A stretch of 64,000 bases of DNA from the NCBI RefSeq assembly GCF_900129635.1, contig NZ_FSRB01000001.1, positions 3,573,501 through 3,637,500 on the forward strand, given 5' to 3'. The position numbers and the translations under genes were made by a program. Source of the DNA: Singulisphaera sp. GP187 (GTDB lineage: Bacteria; Planctomycetota; Planctomycetia; Isosphaerales; Isosphaeraceae). Below, piece after piece: positions 49,996 to 59,008 of this stretch; position 1 is the first letter of the stretch, and each line of letters opens with the position of its first letter. The notes under the pieces are model-generated. The model did no database searches. It was not told the DNA's origin and was given only the letters and a program-made list of their open reading frames with translations.

Positions 49996-51296
49996 AGCCC
50001 GCTCTCGGTGAACACCTCGAACGGAATGGCGGCGATCCCGAGGTCGCCGAGGCGGAAGGTTTGGAGGAGCACCTTGACCTCGGAGGGGGATTCGTTCAGC
50101 AGCAAGACGCGATCGGCGTAGGCCCGTTCGTGGGGGCCGGTCGGCTTGGCGTCTGCCGGCTTGGCCAGGACTTTGAGTGCATAGTCTCGTTGCGCCTCGG
50201 TTGGCTTCCGAACCCCCAGGGTCAGTTCGCGTTGAGCGGCACCGAGTTCGACCCAGTCGTGAAACACGATCGACTGGTGTCCCTTGAACACGGCGGCCGC
50301 GACCTCATCGGCCACTTCACGCATCTTTTGATAAGGGGCTTTCGGCGCTCCCTTCGTGCGGAAGTTGATGTTGTTGACATCGCCGCTGGTGCCGTTCGAC
50401 ATGATCCCGACGAACGGAGGCTCGAGCCGATCGGCCTTCAAAAGCTGCTGCATGCGGTCGGCGAAGACGGCGAAGTAGTCGGCCGAGACATGACCGAAGG
50501 GGACGCCCCCCACGTAGTGGAGCGAGTAGTTCGCCAGCAGGGCAATCGGCCGACCGTCGGGGGTGCGGAGGGAGAGGAACGAGACTTGAGGATCGGTCGG
50601 GCCGGCCGGTTCGAGCAGAGTCGCCGCGCCACTTCCCGGATTCATCTTGACCTTGTCCTCACCGCCGAACGGGTTCGGGTTCGGGGTGCCCGGCTTCAAA
50701 TGCCAGCGCCGGTTGAAAACCTGGGAGGGCACGTCAACCGCTCCCCAGCCGATCTGTGCGGGGGCCAGGTTATTAGCCGCCTGACGAATCCCATCGGCGA
50801 TCCGCCGAACGAGGAACTGCTGGTACGCCGCGAGTTCCTTGTCAGCGACAACCGCGTTCTTCCCTCGCGCACTGGTCGCTGAATGCGAATGGGTTGCCGA
50901 CATCAAAATGTGATCGCCGGGAATTCCAGTCGTCTCCTGGACCAGCTTCTTGGCGGCGTCGAAGACCTCACGCGGAATTCCCACGTTGTCGCAAATCGCG
51001 AAAGCAAGCCGCGTCTTCCCATCGTCAAGGACCAGGCACCGCGCGTGCAGTTCGTCGTGGATGTGAGTGGCCAGCGGGATCTCAAAGTTGCCGACGATCG
51101 GCTCGCCAAGTGGCGGCGTGATGTTGCTGGCGAACGCCCCGGCGCGAAACTGAGGCTTCCCCGCAACCCGCTCGGCGGTTCGTGCCTGCCCCAGCGCGGG
51201 TCCGGCCACACCGAGGATGGCGAGCAGCAGGCCACAGGAACCCACGGTCAGACTGCGGACCTGACGAACCCAGGCGTTCAAGACCATCCCACTCAT
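49776..51296 (-). CDS. Exported neutral/alkaline ceramidase-like protein
   Basis: 506 residues from ATG 51296 (AAAGGA upstream). A signal peptide (SLTVGSCGLLLAILGVAGPALG) is followed by the N-terminal domain of neutral/alkaline non-lysosomal ceramidases: RAGAFASNITPPLG, DDGKTRLAFAICDNVGIPRE, HILMSATHSHSATSARG (zinc-ligand His pair, about residue 138), LANYSLHYVGGVPFGHVSAD (about 258) and MSNGTSGDVNNINF (about 300). The C-terminal immunoglobulin-like domain of true ceramidases is absent, which is usual for planctomycete members. It may cleave amide bonds in lipids or other substrates. A 214-base piece of its 3' end is duplicated at 43790. Confidence 0.85.
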   Translation of the reverse strand: MSGMVLNAWVRQVRSLTVGSCGLLLAILGVAGPALGQARTAERVAGKPQFRAGAFASNITPPLGEPIVGNFEIPLATHIHDELHARCLVLDDGKTRLAFAICDNVGIPREVFDAAKKLVQETTGIPGDHILMSATHSHSATSARGKNAVVADKELAAYQQFLVRRIADGIRQAANNLAPAQIGWGAVDVPSQVFNRRWHLKPGTPNPNPFGGEDKVKMNPGSGAATLLEPAGPTDPQVSFLSLRTPDGRPIALLANYSLHYVGGVPFGHVSADYFAVFADRMQQLLKADRLEPPFVGIMSNGTSGDVNNINFRTKGAPKAPYQKMREVADEVAAAVFKGHQSIVFHDWVELGAAQRELTLGVRKPTEAQRDYALKVLAKPADAKPTGPHERAYADRVLLLNESPSEVKVLLQTFRLGDLGIAAIPFEVFTESGLEIKQKSPFKSSFTIELANGSYGYLPTPRHHALGGYETWMGTNKVEVEASEKIVKTLLDLFVGLKNSGTSSTQ

Positions 51297-51516
51297 TGAT
51301 CGGTCCTTTCCAAAGGTTGTTGACTCGCCAGGCCAAGCGGAAGGAACTCGGCTGCGGAAGGTCAACAGGGCCGGCCCACCCGTTGCGCTCGTGGTCGAGG
51401 CGCCAGAGCCGTCGAATTCCCCAGCATAGGGGGACGGTTGGGCTCAGGCCAGCGCCTAGGAGTCGGTCATGTCAGTAATCGCCGGGGGCCGGCTCGAGTC
51501 CAAAAAGAACGCCCAT

Positions 51517-51611
51517 GGGACCGCGGGCGACCCTCCCGCTCTTGAATGGAATCACATAAACAAATGCAGACACAAAGAAAATCCAATTGCGGGCGGGACG
51601 CCCTCGGTCCC
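51517..51611. repeat. Imperfect inverted-repeat element in an intergenic region
   Basis: GGGACCGCGGGCG (51517-51529) pairs with CGCCCTCGGTCCC (51599-51611). Pairing continues inward through CCC.CCCGC, about 23 bases with three mismatches, around an AT-rich core of about 50 bases. It could act as a terminator for the DUF1553 gene or be an REP-type element. No gene was found in 51297-51657. Confidence 0.6.
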
Positions 51612-51657
51612 AGGGGGAGGGAAAAGGATCGGGCCGAAAATCGAAAGCGGGGGGACG

Positions 51658-53253
51658 TCAATGATTCCAGGAAAATTCCGTGGCGTTGAGCAAGCTCCAG
51701 AAGAAGTCGGTCATCCGCTGGCTTCGCTCGTCGCCCCGGGTGCCCGCGAGCCGAGTCTCGAAGTGGGTCGACTCGTCGGCGGTGGGCCGCCTGGTCAACA
51801 CGGTCAGGTAAGCGACTTCCACCGCCGCCCGATCGGTGGGGGCCAGTGAACCGACCCGCCGCGCGGCGTTGAAGAGGGAGTCCTTGGTTTTGTCCTGGAC
51901 TAACTCGCCGTTCATCATCAAGAGGCGCTGGGGAATCGTGCCGCGGCCCGCGTCGAACTCGTCTTCGCCGGTGTCGCCGTAACGGTTCACGAAGTCGCGT
52001 TCACCGATCGAGCGGGCCAGCCGGACCAGAATCGGCGAATCGCTGTCGATCGTGGCGAGGGAGCCGGCCTGAATGACCCCGCCGACGATCTGTTCGGGAC
52101 GGAGTCGGGTGATTGGAAAGACGGCCCAGCCCTGTTCCTGCGGCTCACTGACATCGCCCTCGGACGCACTCTCAAGCTGGAAGACCTCGGTGGCCGCGAT
52201 CAGGCGGATCAGCCGTTGCAGGTCGTACCCGTGCGCCACGAAGTCGTTGGCCAGTTCGATCAAGACGGGAGGGAGTTCGCTTTCGGAGGGAAGATCATCG
52301 ATCGGCTCCACCAGCGCTCGGCCAAACATCAGCGCCCAGACACGGTTGACGGTCGCCCGAGGGAAGTTCGCGTTCTTGCGGTCGGTGACCCAGCGCGCCA
52401 GTTGCGAACGAAGTGGCCCTTCGGTCGGCCGTAGTTCGGGAAGGAACGGGACGTGGGGGTCGATCGTTTCAAGGTGGCCGGTCTTGCGGTTGGTGACCTC
52501 ATACTTGGTCGATCGGTCGCGGATCCCGGTGAAGCCGGAGCCGACCTGACCGAAGAAGGCGGCCAGACCCTGGAAGTCCGACTGTTTCCAGGGCTGGAAC
52601 GGATGGTCGTGGCACTGAGCACAATCGAGCCGGACGCCCAAAAATGCGCGGGCCGTCCGACCGGCCAGTCGCTCGGCATCGGGACGCTTCGTCTCCGGAT
52701 CATAAGTGACGGTCACAAAGTTCGTGGCCGGCTGGTCGGTCCAGATCCCGTTCGCGGCGATGAGCTCACGGACCAACTGGTCGTACGGCCGGTTGGCAAG
52801 TAACTGGTCGCTCAGCCAGGTGAGAAATCGCCGTCGTCGATAGACGAGGAACGGTCCGCCCTCGGTCCCCACATACGTCCGCGCCAGCCGCTCCGCCAGA
52901 TAATCGGAAGTGCGCCGGTCGCGCAACAGCCCCTCGAGCCGGACTTCCAGGCGCTGGCCGGGCGGCCCGGCCTCAAAGCGGCGGATCTCCTCGAGCGACG
53001 GGATCGACCCGGTCAGCGCCAGTTCGATCCTTCGGAGGATCGTCAACTCGGACGCTCGCTTGGCAGGCAACAGCCCTTCCTCGGTCCACTGTTGCCGAAA
53101 GAATCGATCGACCAGAGCCACGACCTCAGGCGAGACCGCGGCCCTGGTGCGCATCTTCGTGGGGCCGGAGGATCGAGGCGGAAAAAAATTGGCACGCAGA
53201 GCAGCGGCACCGCCGAGCATCAGCGCAATGAAAAGGATGTTCCGAGCCCACAT
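51658..53253 (-). CDS. DUF1549/DUF1553 exported protein
   Basis: 531 residues from ATG 53253 (GGAGG upstream). Signal peptide MWARNILFIALMLGGAAALRA. DUF1549: VDRFFRQQWTEEGLLPAKRA, RIELALTGSIPSLEEI, CAQCHDHPFQPWKQSDFQGL. DUF1553: SQLARWVTDRKNANFPRATV, NRVWALMFGRALVEPIDDLP, RLIRLIAATEVFQLES and LNATEFSWNH at the end. It lacks the N-terminal haem-c domain of the 31959 homologue but keeps one CxxCH. Its usual DUF1501 partner is not adjacent; the ceramidase-like gene follows instead. The role is presumably periplasmic, substrate unknown. Confidence 0.88.
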   Translation of the reverse strand: MWARNILFIALMLGGAAALRANFFPPRSSGPTKMRTRAAVSPEVVALVDRFFRQQWTEEGLLPAKRASELTILRRIELALTGSIPSLEEIRRFEAGPPGQRLEVRLEGLLRDRRTSDYLAERLARTYVGTEGGPFLVYRRRRFLTWLSDQLLANRPYDQLVRELIAANGIWTDQPATNFVTVTYDPETKRPDAERLAGRTARAFLGVRLDCAQCHDHPFQPWKQSDFQGLAAFFGQVGSGFTGIRDRSTKYEVTNRKTGHLETIDPHVPFLPELRPTEGPLRSQLARWVTDRKNANFPRATVNRVWALMFGRALVEPIDDLPSESELPPVLIELANDFVAHGYDLQRLIRLIAATEVFQLESASEGDVSEPQEQGWAVFPITRLRPEQIVGGVIQAGSLATIDSDSPILVRLARSIGERDFVNRYGDTGEDEFDAGRGTIPQRLLMMNGELVQDKTKDSLFNAARRVGSLAPTDRAAVEVAYLTVLTRRPTADESTHFETRLAGTRGDERSQRMTDFFWSLLNATEFSWNH

Positions 53254-53387
53254 CGATCGGCCCTCCTTGCTCTGCTCCGTTCGGAATGAGTTACCACCCC
53301 AGCGACCGAAACGTTTCAGCAATCCGGCCCGATTCCCCGATTCGGTTTTTTTGAAACCAGGACCTTGAATCGACTGTAGTTCCTGGC

Positions 53388-54596
53388 ATGAACAGCGTTT
53401 TGATTCCGACGATGCCGAGCGAGTCCGCCGATGCCAATGGGCTCGAAGTCGGTGCTGCCATGGGCGATCCGGCCTACCTCAAGACATTGACCCCGAAGCC
53501 GGGCCTGATCCGACGCGTTCGGGACGGGATCGGCTCGGCGAGCGAATGGCTGTTTGGCGGATTCGCACTCGTCATCGGCCTCGCGATCCTGTCGGCCACA
53601 CCGATCCTGCAACTGCTCAGCTTCGGCTACCTGCTCGAATCGGGAGGGCGGGTGGCCCGCACCGGGCGATTGCGCGATGCGCTCATCGGGGTCCGCCGGG
53701 CGGCCCGTCTGGGAAGCATGGTGATCGGTTGCTCGCTGATGCTCTTGCCGCTCCAGGTCATCGCCTCCTGGACCGCGGCGGCCGAGCTCGTCGATCCGGG
53801 TGGTCCGATCGCACGGCGATGGCGGGTGGGGCTGCTGATCCTCGCCGCGCTGATGGTTCTCCATATGTTGACGGCCTGTGCGCGAGGCGGCAAGCTTCGT
53901 TATTTTTTCTGGCCGTTCACGACCCCGCTCTGGCTCGTCCGAAGAGTGCGCCGGGGTGGCATTTACGCATCGGCCCGCGACGAGGTTTGGGACTTCGTCA
54001 CCGCCTTGCATTTTCCTTACTACTTCCGGCTCGGCCTCCTCGGGTTGGTTGGCACGATGGCCTGGCTCCTGGTTCCTGTCAGCTTGATCGCGTTGGGACG
54101 ACGCTTCCCCCTGATCGGGATCCTGGGCGGGTTGTTATTGGCGATCGTCTCCCTGGCGCTTCCGTTCCTCCAGATGCGGTTTGCCGCCGAGAACCGGTTT
54201 GCCGCGCTCTTCGAATATCGCGAGGTGCGTGAACGCTTCCGGCGCGCCCCCTGGGCGTTCGCCGTGGCGGCCTTCCTGACCCTCACGTTCGCGATCCCGC
54301 TCTATCTGCTCAAGATCGAAATGATTCCCCGCGAGACCGCCTGGCTCCCCAGCCTTGTCTTTCTCGGGTTCATTTTCCCGGCTCGAACCCTCACAGGGTG
54401 GGCCTACGCCCGTTCCGGGCGCCGCGAACAGGTGCGTCACTGGTTCTTCCGCTGGACAAGTCGGCTCGCCATGTTCGCGACCGGCCTGGCCTACGCCCTG
54501 ATCGTCTTCTTCACCCAATACACGGCCTGGCAAGGGATCTGGAGTCTCTACGAGCAGCATGCCTTCATGCTTCCTGTTCCTTTTTTGAACATGTAA
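53388..54596 (+). CDS. Polytopic membrane protein
   Basis: 402 residues starting at ATG 53388. A cytosolic N-terminus of about 50 residues is followed by hydrophobic segments at about 58-82 (GGFALVIGLAILSATPILQL), 110-128, 147-165, 217-235, 240-260, 300-318, 325-340 and 362-382. Between them is DEVWDFVTALHFPYYFRLGL. The arrangement recalls DUF4013-type planctomycete membrane proteins. No transporter motif is seen. It is divergent from the DUF1549 gene, with 134 bases between starts. Confidence 0.65.
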   Translation: MNSVLIPTMPSESADANGLEVGAAMGDPAYLKTLTPKPGLIRRVRDGIGSASEWLFGGFALVIGLAILSATPILQLLSFGYLLESGGRVARTGRLRDALIGVRRAARLGSMVIGCSLMLLPLQVIASWTAAAELVDPGGPIARRWRVGLLILAALMVLHMLTACARGGKLRYFFWPFTTPLWLVRRVRRGGIYASARDEVWDFVTALHFPYYFRLGLLGLVGTMAWLLVPVSLIALGRRFPLIGILGGLLLAIVSLALPFLQMRFAAENRFAALFEYREVRERFRRAPWAFAVAAFLTLTFAIPLYLLKIEMIPRETAWLPSLVFLGFIFPARTLTGWAYARSGRREQVRHWFFRWTSRLAMFATGLAYALIVFFTQYTAWQGIWSLYEQHAFMLPVPFLNM

Positions 54597-54746
54597 CATC
54601 ATTGATCATGTTCGCGTTTCTTCGACGGCCGTCACTCCAAGTGGCGGGTAGAGTCTTGACACATCCCGCCCGACCCGGGACGATTGCTGCTTCGACCGAC
54701 AACCGGATCGACTTGCCCACCCTCGTTCGCAAAAGGCTCGATCGCC

Positions 54747-55247
54747 GTGCCTGTTCGACCTCGAACGACCCGAAGCCGCCTCAGGTCTCACGACACGATC
54801 GTGATGATCCTGCTGGTCCTCGGGCTGGCCGCGGGAGCAGGGACGACCACCTCGGGGGCCACCGTCACTGCCGGTTCCCCACACGTGGCGGTTGCCGACG
54901 GTCACCGTTGCCAGTGTAAGTCGTGCCGTGGCTTAACCTCATGTTGCTGCTCGCCGGCCAAGTCGAAGCCGACTCCTCCGGCTCGACCCAGCTCCAAACC
55001 GCTGGCAACCGACTCAGTCCAACCCAGCACCGGACCTTGTGTCAGTTCGGCTCCCTGCGGCGGTGGCGAGGGTCTTCCCACGTCCGCGACCGGGCTGACC
55101 ATGGGCAAGGCGGTCACGCTGACCGAGGAAACGGTGCTCCGACCGAGCCTCGGCGTTCCGTCCCCCCTTTCCCACGCAGACACGCTCCGCTCGGCCCTCC
55201 TCGCCTCACGCCTCGACGATCCCCCTGAAGGCTGCGTTCCCGCCTGA
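54747..55247 (+). CDS. Small exported Cys-rich protein
   Basis: About 166 residues. GTG 54747 is preferred, with AAAAGG upstream. A signal peptide (DTIVMILLVLGLAAGAGTTT) precedes DGHRCQCKSCRGLTSCCCSP (about residues 52-71). This stretch holds six cysteines in ten residues, followed by CVSSAPCGGG, a layout suited to binding copper or another thiophilic metal. The remainder is low complexity with a TMGKAVTLTEETVLRPSLG segment. It is the first gene of a plus-strand run with DUF1559, a CPCC propeller and a cytochrome c-TlpA fusion. The function is inferred from context only. Confidence 0.55.
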   Translation: MPVRPRTTRSRLRSHDTIVMILLVLGLAAGAGTTTSGATVTAGSPHVAVADGHRCQCKSCRGLTSCCCSPAKSKPTPPARPSSKPLATDSVQPSTGPCVSSAPCGGGEGLPTSATGLTMGKAVTLTEETVLRPSLGVPSPLSHADTLRSALLASRLDDPPEGCVPA

Positions 55248-55424
55248 TCTCCAGACACTCAGATCGATCGATGTCGGTCCGGTCGATGCGCTTTGAGGGC
55301 ATCGACCCGCCGCGATCCTCTTGCTGTCTTCGTTGTGAACGGGAACCGACTTGCGACCGGCGTGCATTCGCGAATGGACGATGTGCGCTGCGTCTCCTTC
55401 CTTCAGGCTGATCGGAGTGCGCGA

Positions 55425-56396
55425 ATGCGCCGTCGTGGTTTTACATTGATTGAATTATTGGTCGTGATCGCGATCATCGCGGTCCTGATCGCCCTGCTCC
55501 TCCCCGCCGTCCAGGCGGCCCGCGAAGCGGCCCGGCGGTTGCAGTGTGTGAGCAACCTGAAGCAGATCGGGATCGCTCTGCATAACTACGAAAGTTCCAA
55601 AGGTGCCTTTCCTTCGGGCCGCACCAACTATCCCAACGTCTGGTCATCGCTGTCACAGCTCTTGACCACGATGGAAGGAACCAACCAATACAATGCGCTC
55701 AACTTCAACTTCCCATCGGTCGACCTGAGCGCCTCGGGGGGCCTGACCAACGCCCCGAACACCACCGTGGTCTCAACGGCCCTCAAGATTTTCCTCTGCC
55801 CGAGCGATGGAGTCGAGCGGATCAGCCCCGACTTCGGCGCCACCAACTACGTGGCCTGCGCGGGGACCGGCACCACCAACGGCGGCAGCTTCAAGGTCGT
55901 CGCCGGATTCCCGGCTCCCGATGGCGTCTTCTATGACACGAGTTGTGTCCGGATCGCCGACATCGTCGACGGCCTCAGCAATACGGTCGCCTTTGGCGAG
56001 ACGGTCAAGGGGTCGGGCCGGAACAACAGTGGCGCCACGCCTGAGGACCGGACCCGGCAGTTCGCCGAGTTCCTGACGAGCTCCGCCCCACTCTCCCCCG
56101 CCGCCTGCCTCGCCCCGACCCAGTGGACCGGGGATCGTGGCCGCGAATGGGCACGCGGAAGTTTCGTCATGGCCGCATCCAACCACTTCAACACACCTAA
56201 CAGTCGCATTCCCGACTGCACGAACTCGGGTCGAGCCGCCGCCCTGACGGCCGCCCGTAGCCTGCATTCGGGCGGGGTCAATACCTTGTTCTGCGACGGC
56301 CATGTTCAGTTCGTCAAGGACAGTGTCAATATCATCTCATGGCGAGCGATCGCGACCCGAGGGGGTGGTGAGGTTGTCTCGAGCTCGGACTATTGA
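55425..56396 (+). CDS. DUF1559 pseudopilin-like protein
   Basis: 323 residues from ATG 55425 (CGGAG upstream), starting [20 protein letters not shown], then [20 protein letters not shown] and KQIGIALHNYESSKGAFPSG, a standard DUF1559 N-terminus with a prepilin peptidase site. The C-terminus has LHSGGVNTLFCDGHVQFVKD (about 290). A longer in-frame start at 55374 lacks a good ribosome-binding site. It lies 52 bases before a sialidase-fold gene on the same strand. Confidence 0.92.
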   Translation: MRRRGFTLIELLVVIAIIAVLIALLLPAVQAAREAARRLQCVSNLKQIGIALHNYESSKGAFPSGRTNYPNVWSSLSQLLTTMEGTNQYNALNFNFPSVDLSASGGLTNAPNTTVVSTALKIFLCPSDGVERISPDFGATNYVACAGTGTTNGGSFKVVAGFPAPDGVFYDTSCVRIADIVDGLSNTVAFGETVKGSGRNNSGATPEDRTRQFAEFLTSSAPLSPAACLAPTQWTGDRGREWARGSFVMAASNHFNTPNSRIPDCTNSGRAAALTAARSLHSGGVNTLFCDGHVQFVKDSVNIISWRAIATRGGGEVVSSSDY

Positions 56397-56448
56397 GCCG
56401 AAGTCGGAGCCGGTCCCCTCAACCTTCGCTTATGCATCGGAGTCGATC

Positions 56449-57867
56449 ATGACCAAGTCAATCATTCTGGCCGTGGCCCTGCTTGCGGCCGGCGGTTTCG
56501 CCATGGGGTGGATGGCGTTCGGCGTACGATCCCACACGGCTCCTGCCCCTGCCCCACCGGCGAGCGCAACGGCCGCCAAGAAGACGCCGCCGGTCGAGGT
56601 CGAGCGCCGCTACGTCCTGCGGCCCGAAGATATCCAGGCCGATCGCGAGACTCCGGCCGTCGCGGTCGACGACCAGGGCCACGTGGTCGTCGCCTGGGCC
56701 TCGCAGACCGGCGACCTCGAACGCACGATCTACCTGCTCCGTTCCTCCGACGGGGGAACGAACTTCGCTCCTCCCGTCCCCTGGCGGAAGGTCCCGATCT
56801 ATAAATTCCAGTCGAAGTCGCCCGGCAAGACGATGACCTTCTCGACCCACGTTCTGCCTCGCCTCACCGCGAGCGCCGGAGCGCTCTGGCTCGGTTGGGT
56901 CGAGGCCGTCAACGGCGGTCCCGAAGTTCGCTACCTGGTCGCGCGCTCGACCGATGGCGGCACGACCTTCGCGGAACCGGTCAGCGTCCACGGCGACAAG
57001 GCCGTGCGCCCCGGCTTCACCTCGCTCTCGACCGGCGCCGATGGAACCCTCTGCGCCTCCTGGCTCGACGGCCGAAACCAGGGCCAGCAGCCGTTTCTCT
57101 CCCTCGGGAACAAAGCGGCAAACATGTTCGCGACCGAGGAACTCGTGTTCGCCGGTCCCGACGGCAAGGGGATCTGCCCCTGCTGCGACCTCGCGGTGGC
57201 GCGCTCGACGCAAGGTTCCACCTTCGTCGCCTTTCGCAACAACGACTCGGGATACCGCGACATCCACATTTCCCGTTCCGAACCCGGCGAAAAGGCCACG
57301 TTCGCCGCTCCGGTGCCGGTCACCTCGGAGCACTGGAAATTCGAGGGCTGCCCGCACGATGGCCCTTCCCTGGCGTTGAGCGGCGATCGGCTTCACCTGC
57401 TCTGGATGGACGCCCATTCGGGCAAGAACCGGGTCTACGCCGCCAGCTCGGAGCTCCCGTCGCTTCAATTCACGCCGCGCGAGTTGAGCCCAGGATCGAA
57501 GGGGGCGCAAGGACACCCCAAGCTCATCGCCGACTCGTCGGGCACCTTGCACGCCGTCTGGGACGAAAGCCTCGACCCCGCCCCCGTAGCCACGGTCGCA
57601 GGCGCAAGCGCTGGCGGGCACGGTGGGCACGCGCACACCGCACCGTTGTCGGGCGGGGGCCGGGCGATCATGTACGCTTCCTCCCAGGCAGACGGTGAGT
57701 TCGGTCCCGCCCGGGCTCTGGCACCGCATGCCGGGGCGTTTCAGCTCAACCCAGCGCTCGCCGTCAGCCCGGGAGGCGACGTCTTCGTCGCCTGGAATGA
57801 ACTCGACACCGAGGGCAAGCAGGTCGTCATGGTCCGGCTCGCCCCCACGGAGCCTAACCGCCGATGA
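56449..57867 (+). CDS. Exported sialidase-fold propeller protein with CPCC and His-rich motifs
   Basis: 472 residues from ATG 56449 (GGAG upstream). The N-terminal membrane anchor or signal (SIILAVALLAAGGFAMGWMA) is followed by a six-bladed-type propeller with Asp-box-like blocks (SSDGGTNFAPPV, STDGGTTFAEPV) and repeats AVAVDDQGHVVVAWASQTG. Two features are unusual for a sialidase: GKGICPCCDLAVARS (about residue 244) and AGGHGGHAHT (about 385), both likely metal-binding. The stop overlaps the next gene's ATG, coupling it to the cytochrome c-TlpA protein. It is a paralogue in style of the 27691 protein, which has CACC at the same place. The role is probably redox or metal related rather than glycan cleavage. 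Confidence 0.75.
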   Translation: MTKSIILAVALLAAGGFAMGWMAFGVRSHTAPAPAPPASATAAKKTPPVEVERRYVLRPEDIQADRETPAVAVDDQGHVVVAWASQTGDLERTIYLLRSSDGGTNFAPPVPWRKVPIYKFQSKSPGKTMTFSTHVLPRLTASAGALWLGWVEAVNGGPEVRYLVARSTDGGTTFAEPVSVHGDKAVRPGFTSLSTGADGTLCASWLDGRNQGQQPFLSLGNKAANMFATEELVFAGPDGKGICPCCDLAVARSTQGSTFVAFRNNDSGYRDIHISRSEPGEKATFAAPVPVTSEHWKFEGCPHDGPSLALSGDRLHLLWMDAHSGKNRVYAASSELPSLQFTPRELSPGSKGAQGHPKLIADSSGTLHAVWDESLDPAPVATVAGASAGGHGGHAHTAPLSGGGRAIMYASSQADGEFGPARALAPHAGAFQLNPALAVSPGGDVFVAWNELDTEGKQVVMVRLAPTEPNRR

Positions 57868-58901
57868 GCCCATCATCGCTTGAGGGACTCGCCCACGCCG
57901 ACGGTCCCGAGACGCTCGGACCCCAGGGAACCGCGTCCGTTAAATCGGTCGCGCGACTCCTCGCGTGGGCGGCCCTCAGCCTGGGGATGATGTTCCTCTT
58001 CGCGGGTTTGGCATGGTCGATTCGAGGGGGGATGGAGCCCCCCTCCTCTGAACCTCAACCGGACCTTGAAACCAGAACGCGGGCGAGCCTGGTCCCACCG
58101 CCCGACTCGAGTCTTGTCCAATTCAAGAGAGGGAGACTGGCGTACCAGGTTCACTGCGCCCGCTGCCACGGCCCCGAGGGGCGGGGCGATGGTCCCGACG
58201 CCGTCGCACTTCGCCCTCCCCCACGCGATCTTGCCAGCCGTCCCCGGGCGCACGGAGAGACCCCCGAGGCGATCCGCTCCGTGATCCTCCAAGGAATTCC
58301 CGGCACCGCGATGACCGGTTGGAGCCAGCTCCTCTCCTCTCAAGAACTCGACGCGGTGGTCGACTACGTGCGATCGCTCGGGCCACCGCCCCGGGAAACC
58401 GAAGCCAGCGAGTCCCAAAAGGCACTCTTGCGCGGTGCGGGGTTTGAACCGATCGAGCCCGCGATCGCCGCATCGCCGCTGACTTTCGAAACACTCGACG
58501 GCCGAAAACGCACCCTCGATCAGGACCAAGGGAAAGCGATCCTCCTCGTCTTCTGGGGAACCACCTGCGCCCCTTGCATGGACGAACTCCCCTCCTTAGA
58601 TCAGCTTGCGAGGGAGTTCGCCACCGCCAAGCTCGCCGTCCTTCCCATCTGCGTCGACGAACCCGACGCCGCCCTCGTCCGCGAAGTCGCGCGCACGCGA
58701 ACCAAGCACCTCCCCTTATTCGTCGATCAGACCGGCCTGGCCCGGATCCAGTACGACGTGCAAACTCTCCCCTGCGCGGTGCTGATCGACCCCGAAGGCC
58801 GCCAAATCGGCCGGGCTCAAGGGGGAAAAGACTGGTCGACCGAGGCCGTTCACAACCTCCTTCGGACTCTCGCGTCTCAAGCCGACCACTTGAAGGAATG
58901 A
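57864..58901 (+). CDS. Cytochrome c - TlpA thioredoxin fusion
   Basis: 345 residues. A transmembrane anchor (LLAWAALSLGMMFLFAGLAW, about 32-51) leads to a cytochrome c domain: RLAYQVHCARCHGPEGRGDG (CxxCH, about 90-109), with axial Met in GIPGTAMTGW (about 150). After a linker comes a TlpA/ResA-like thioredoxin domain: LVFWGTTCAPCMDELPSLDQ (CxxC, about 230) and VQTLPCAVLIDPEGR (cis-Pro region, about 305). Such fusions pass electrons between periplasmic haem and dithiols, as in cytochrome maturation or copper delivery to oxidases. It is ATGA-coupled to the CPCC propeller gene. Confidence 0.88.
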   Translation: MSPSSLEGLAHADGPETLGPQGTASVKSVARLLAWAALSLGMMFLFAGLAWSIRGGMEPPSSEPQPDLETRTRASLVPPPDSSLVQFKRGRLAYQVHCARCHGPEGRGDGPDAVALRPPPRDLASRPRAHGETPEAIRSVILQGIPGTAMTGWSQLLSSQELDAVVDYVRSLGPPPRETEASESQKALLRGAGFEPIEPAIAASPLTFETLDGRKRTLDQDQGKAILLVFWGTTCAPCMDELPSLDQLAREFATAKLAVLPICVDEPDAALVREVARTRTKHLPLFVDQTGLARIQYDVQTLPCAVLIDPEGRQIGRAQGGKDWSTEAVHNLLRTLASQADHLKE

Positions 58902-59008
58902 TTTGGCGATAGAGGTATCAGGGTTGTCTCTACAAGACGAGGCCGACCAGACCTTTCTGACTGCCAGTATCTGCCCGCGGCACTGAGCGATCCTCGCCGA
59001 TGGCATCC

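Noticed and set aside
49905-50882. 325-residue plus-strand frame opposite the ceramidase-like gene
   Set aside because: Antisense to conserved ceramidase motifs; no ribosome-binding site or family resemblance.
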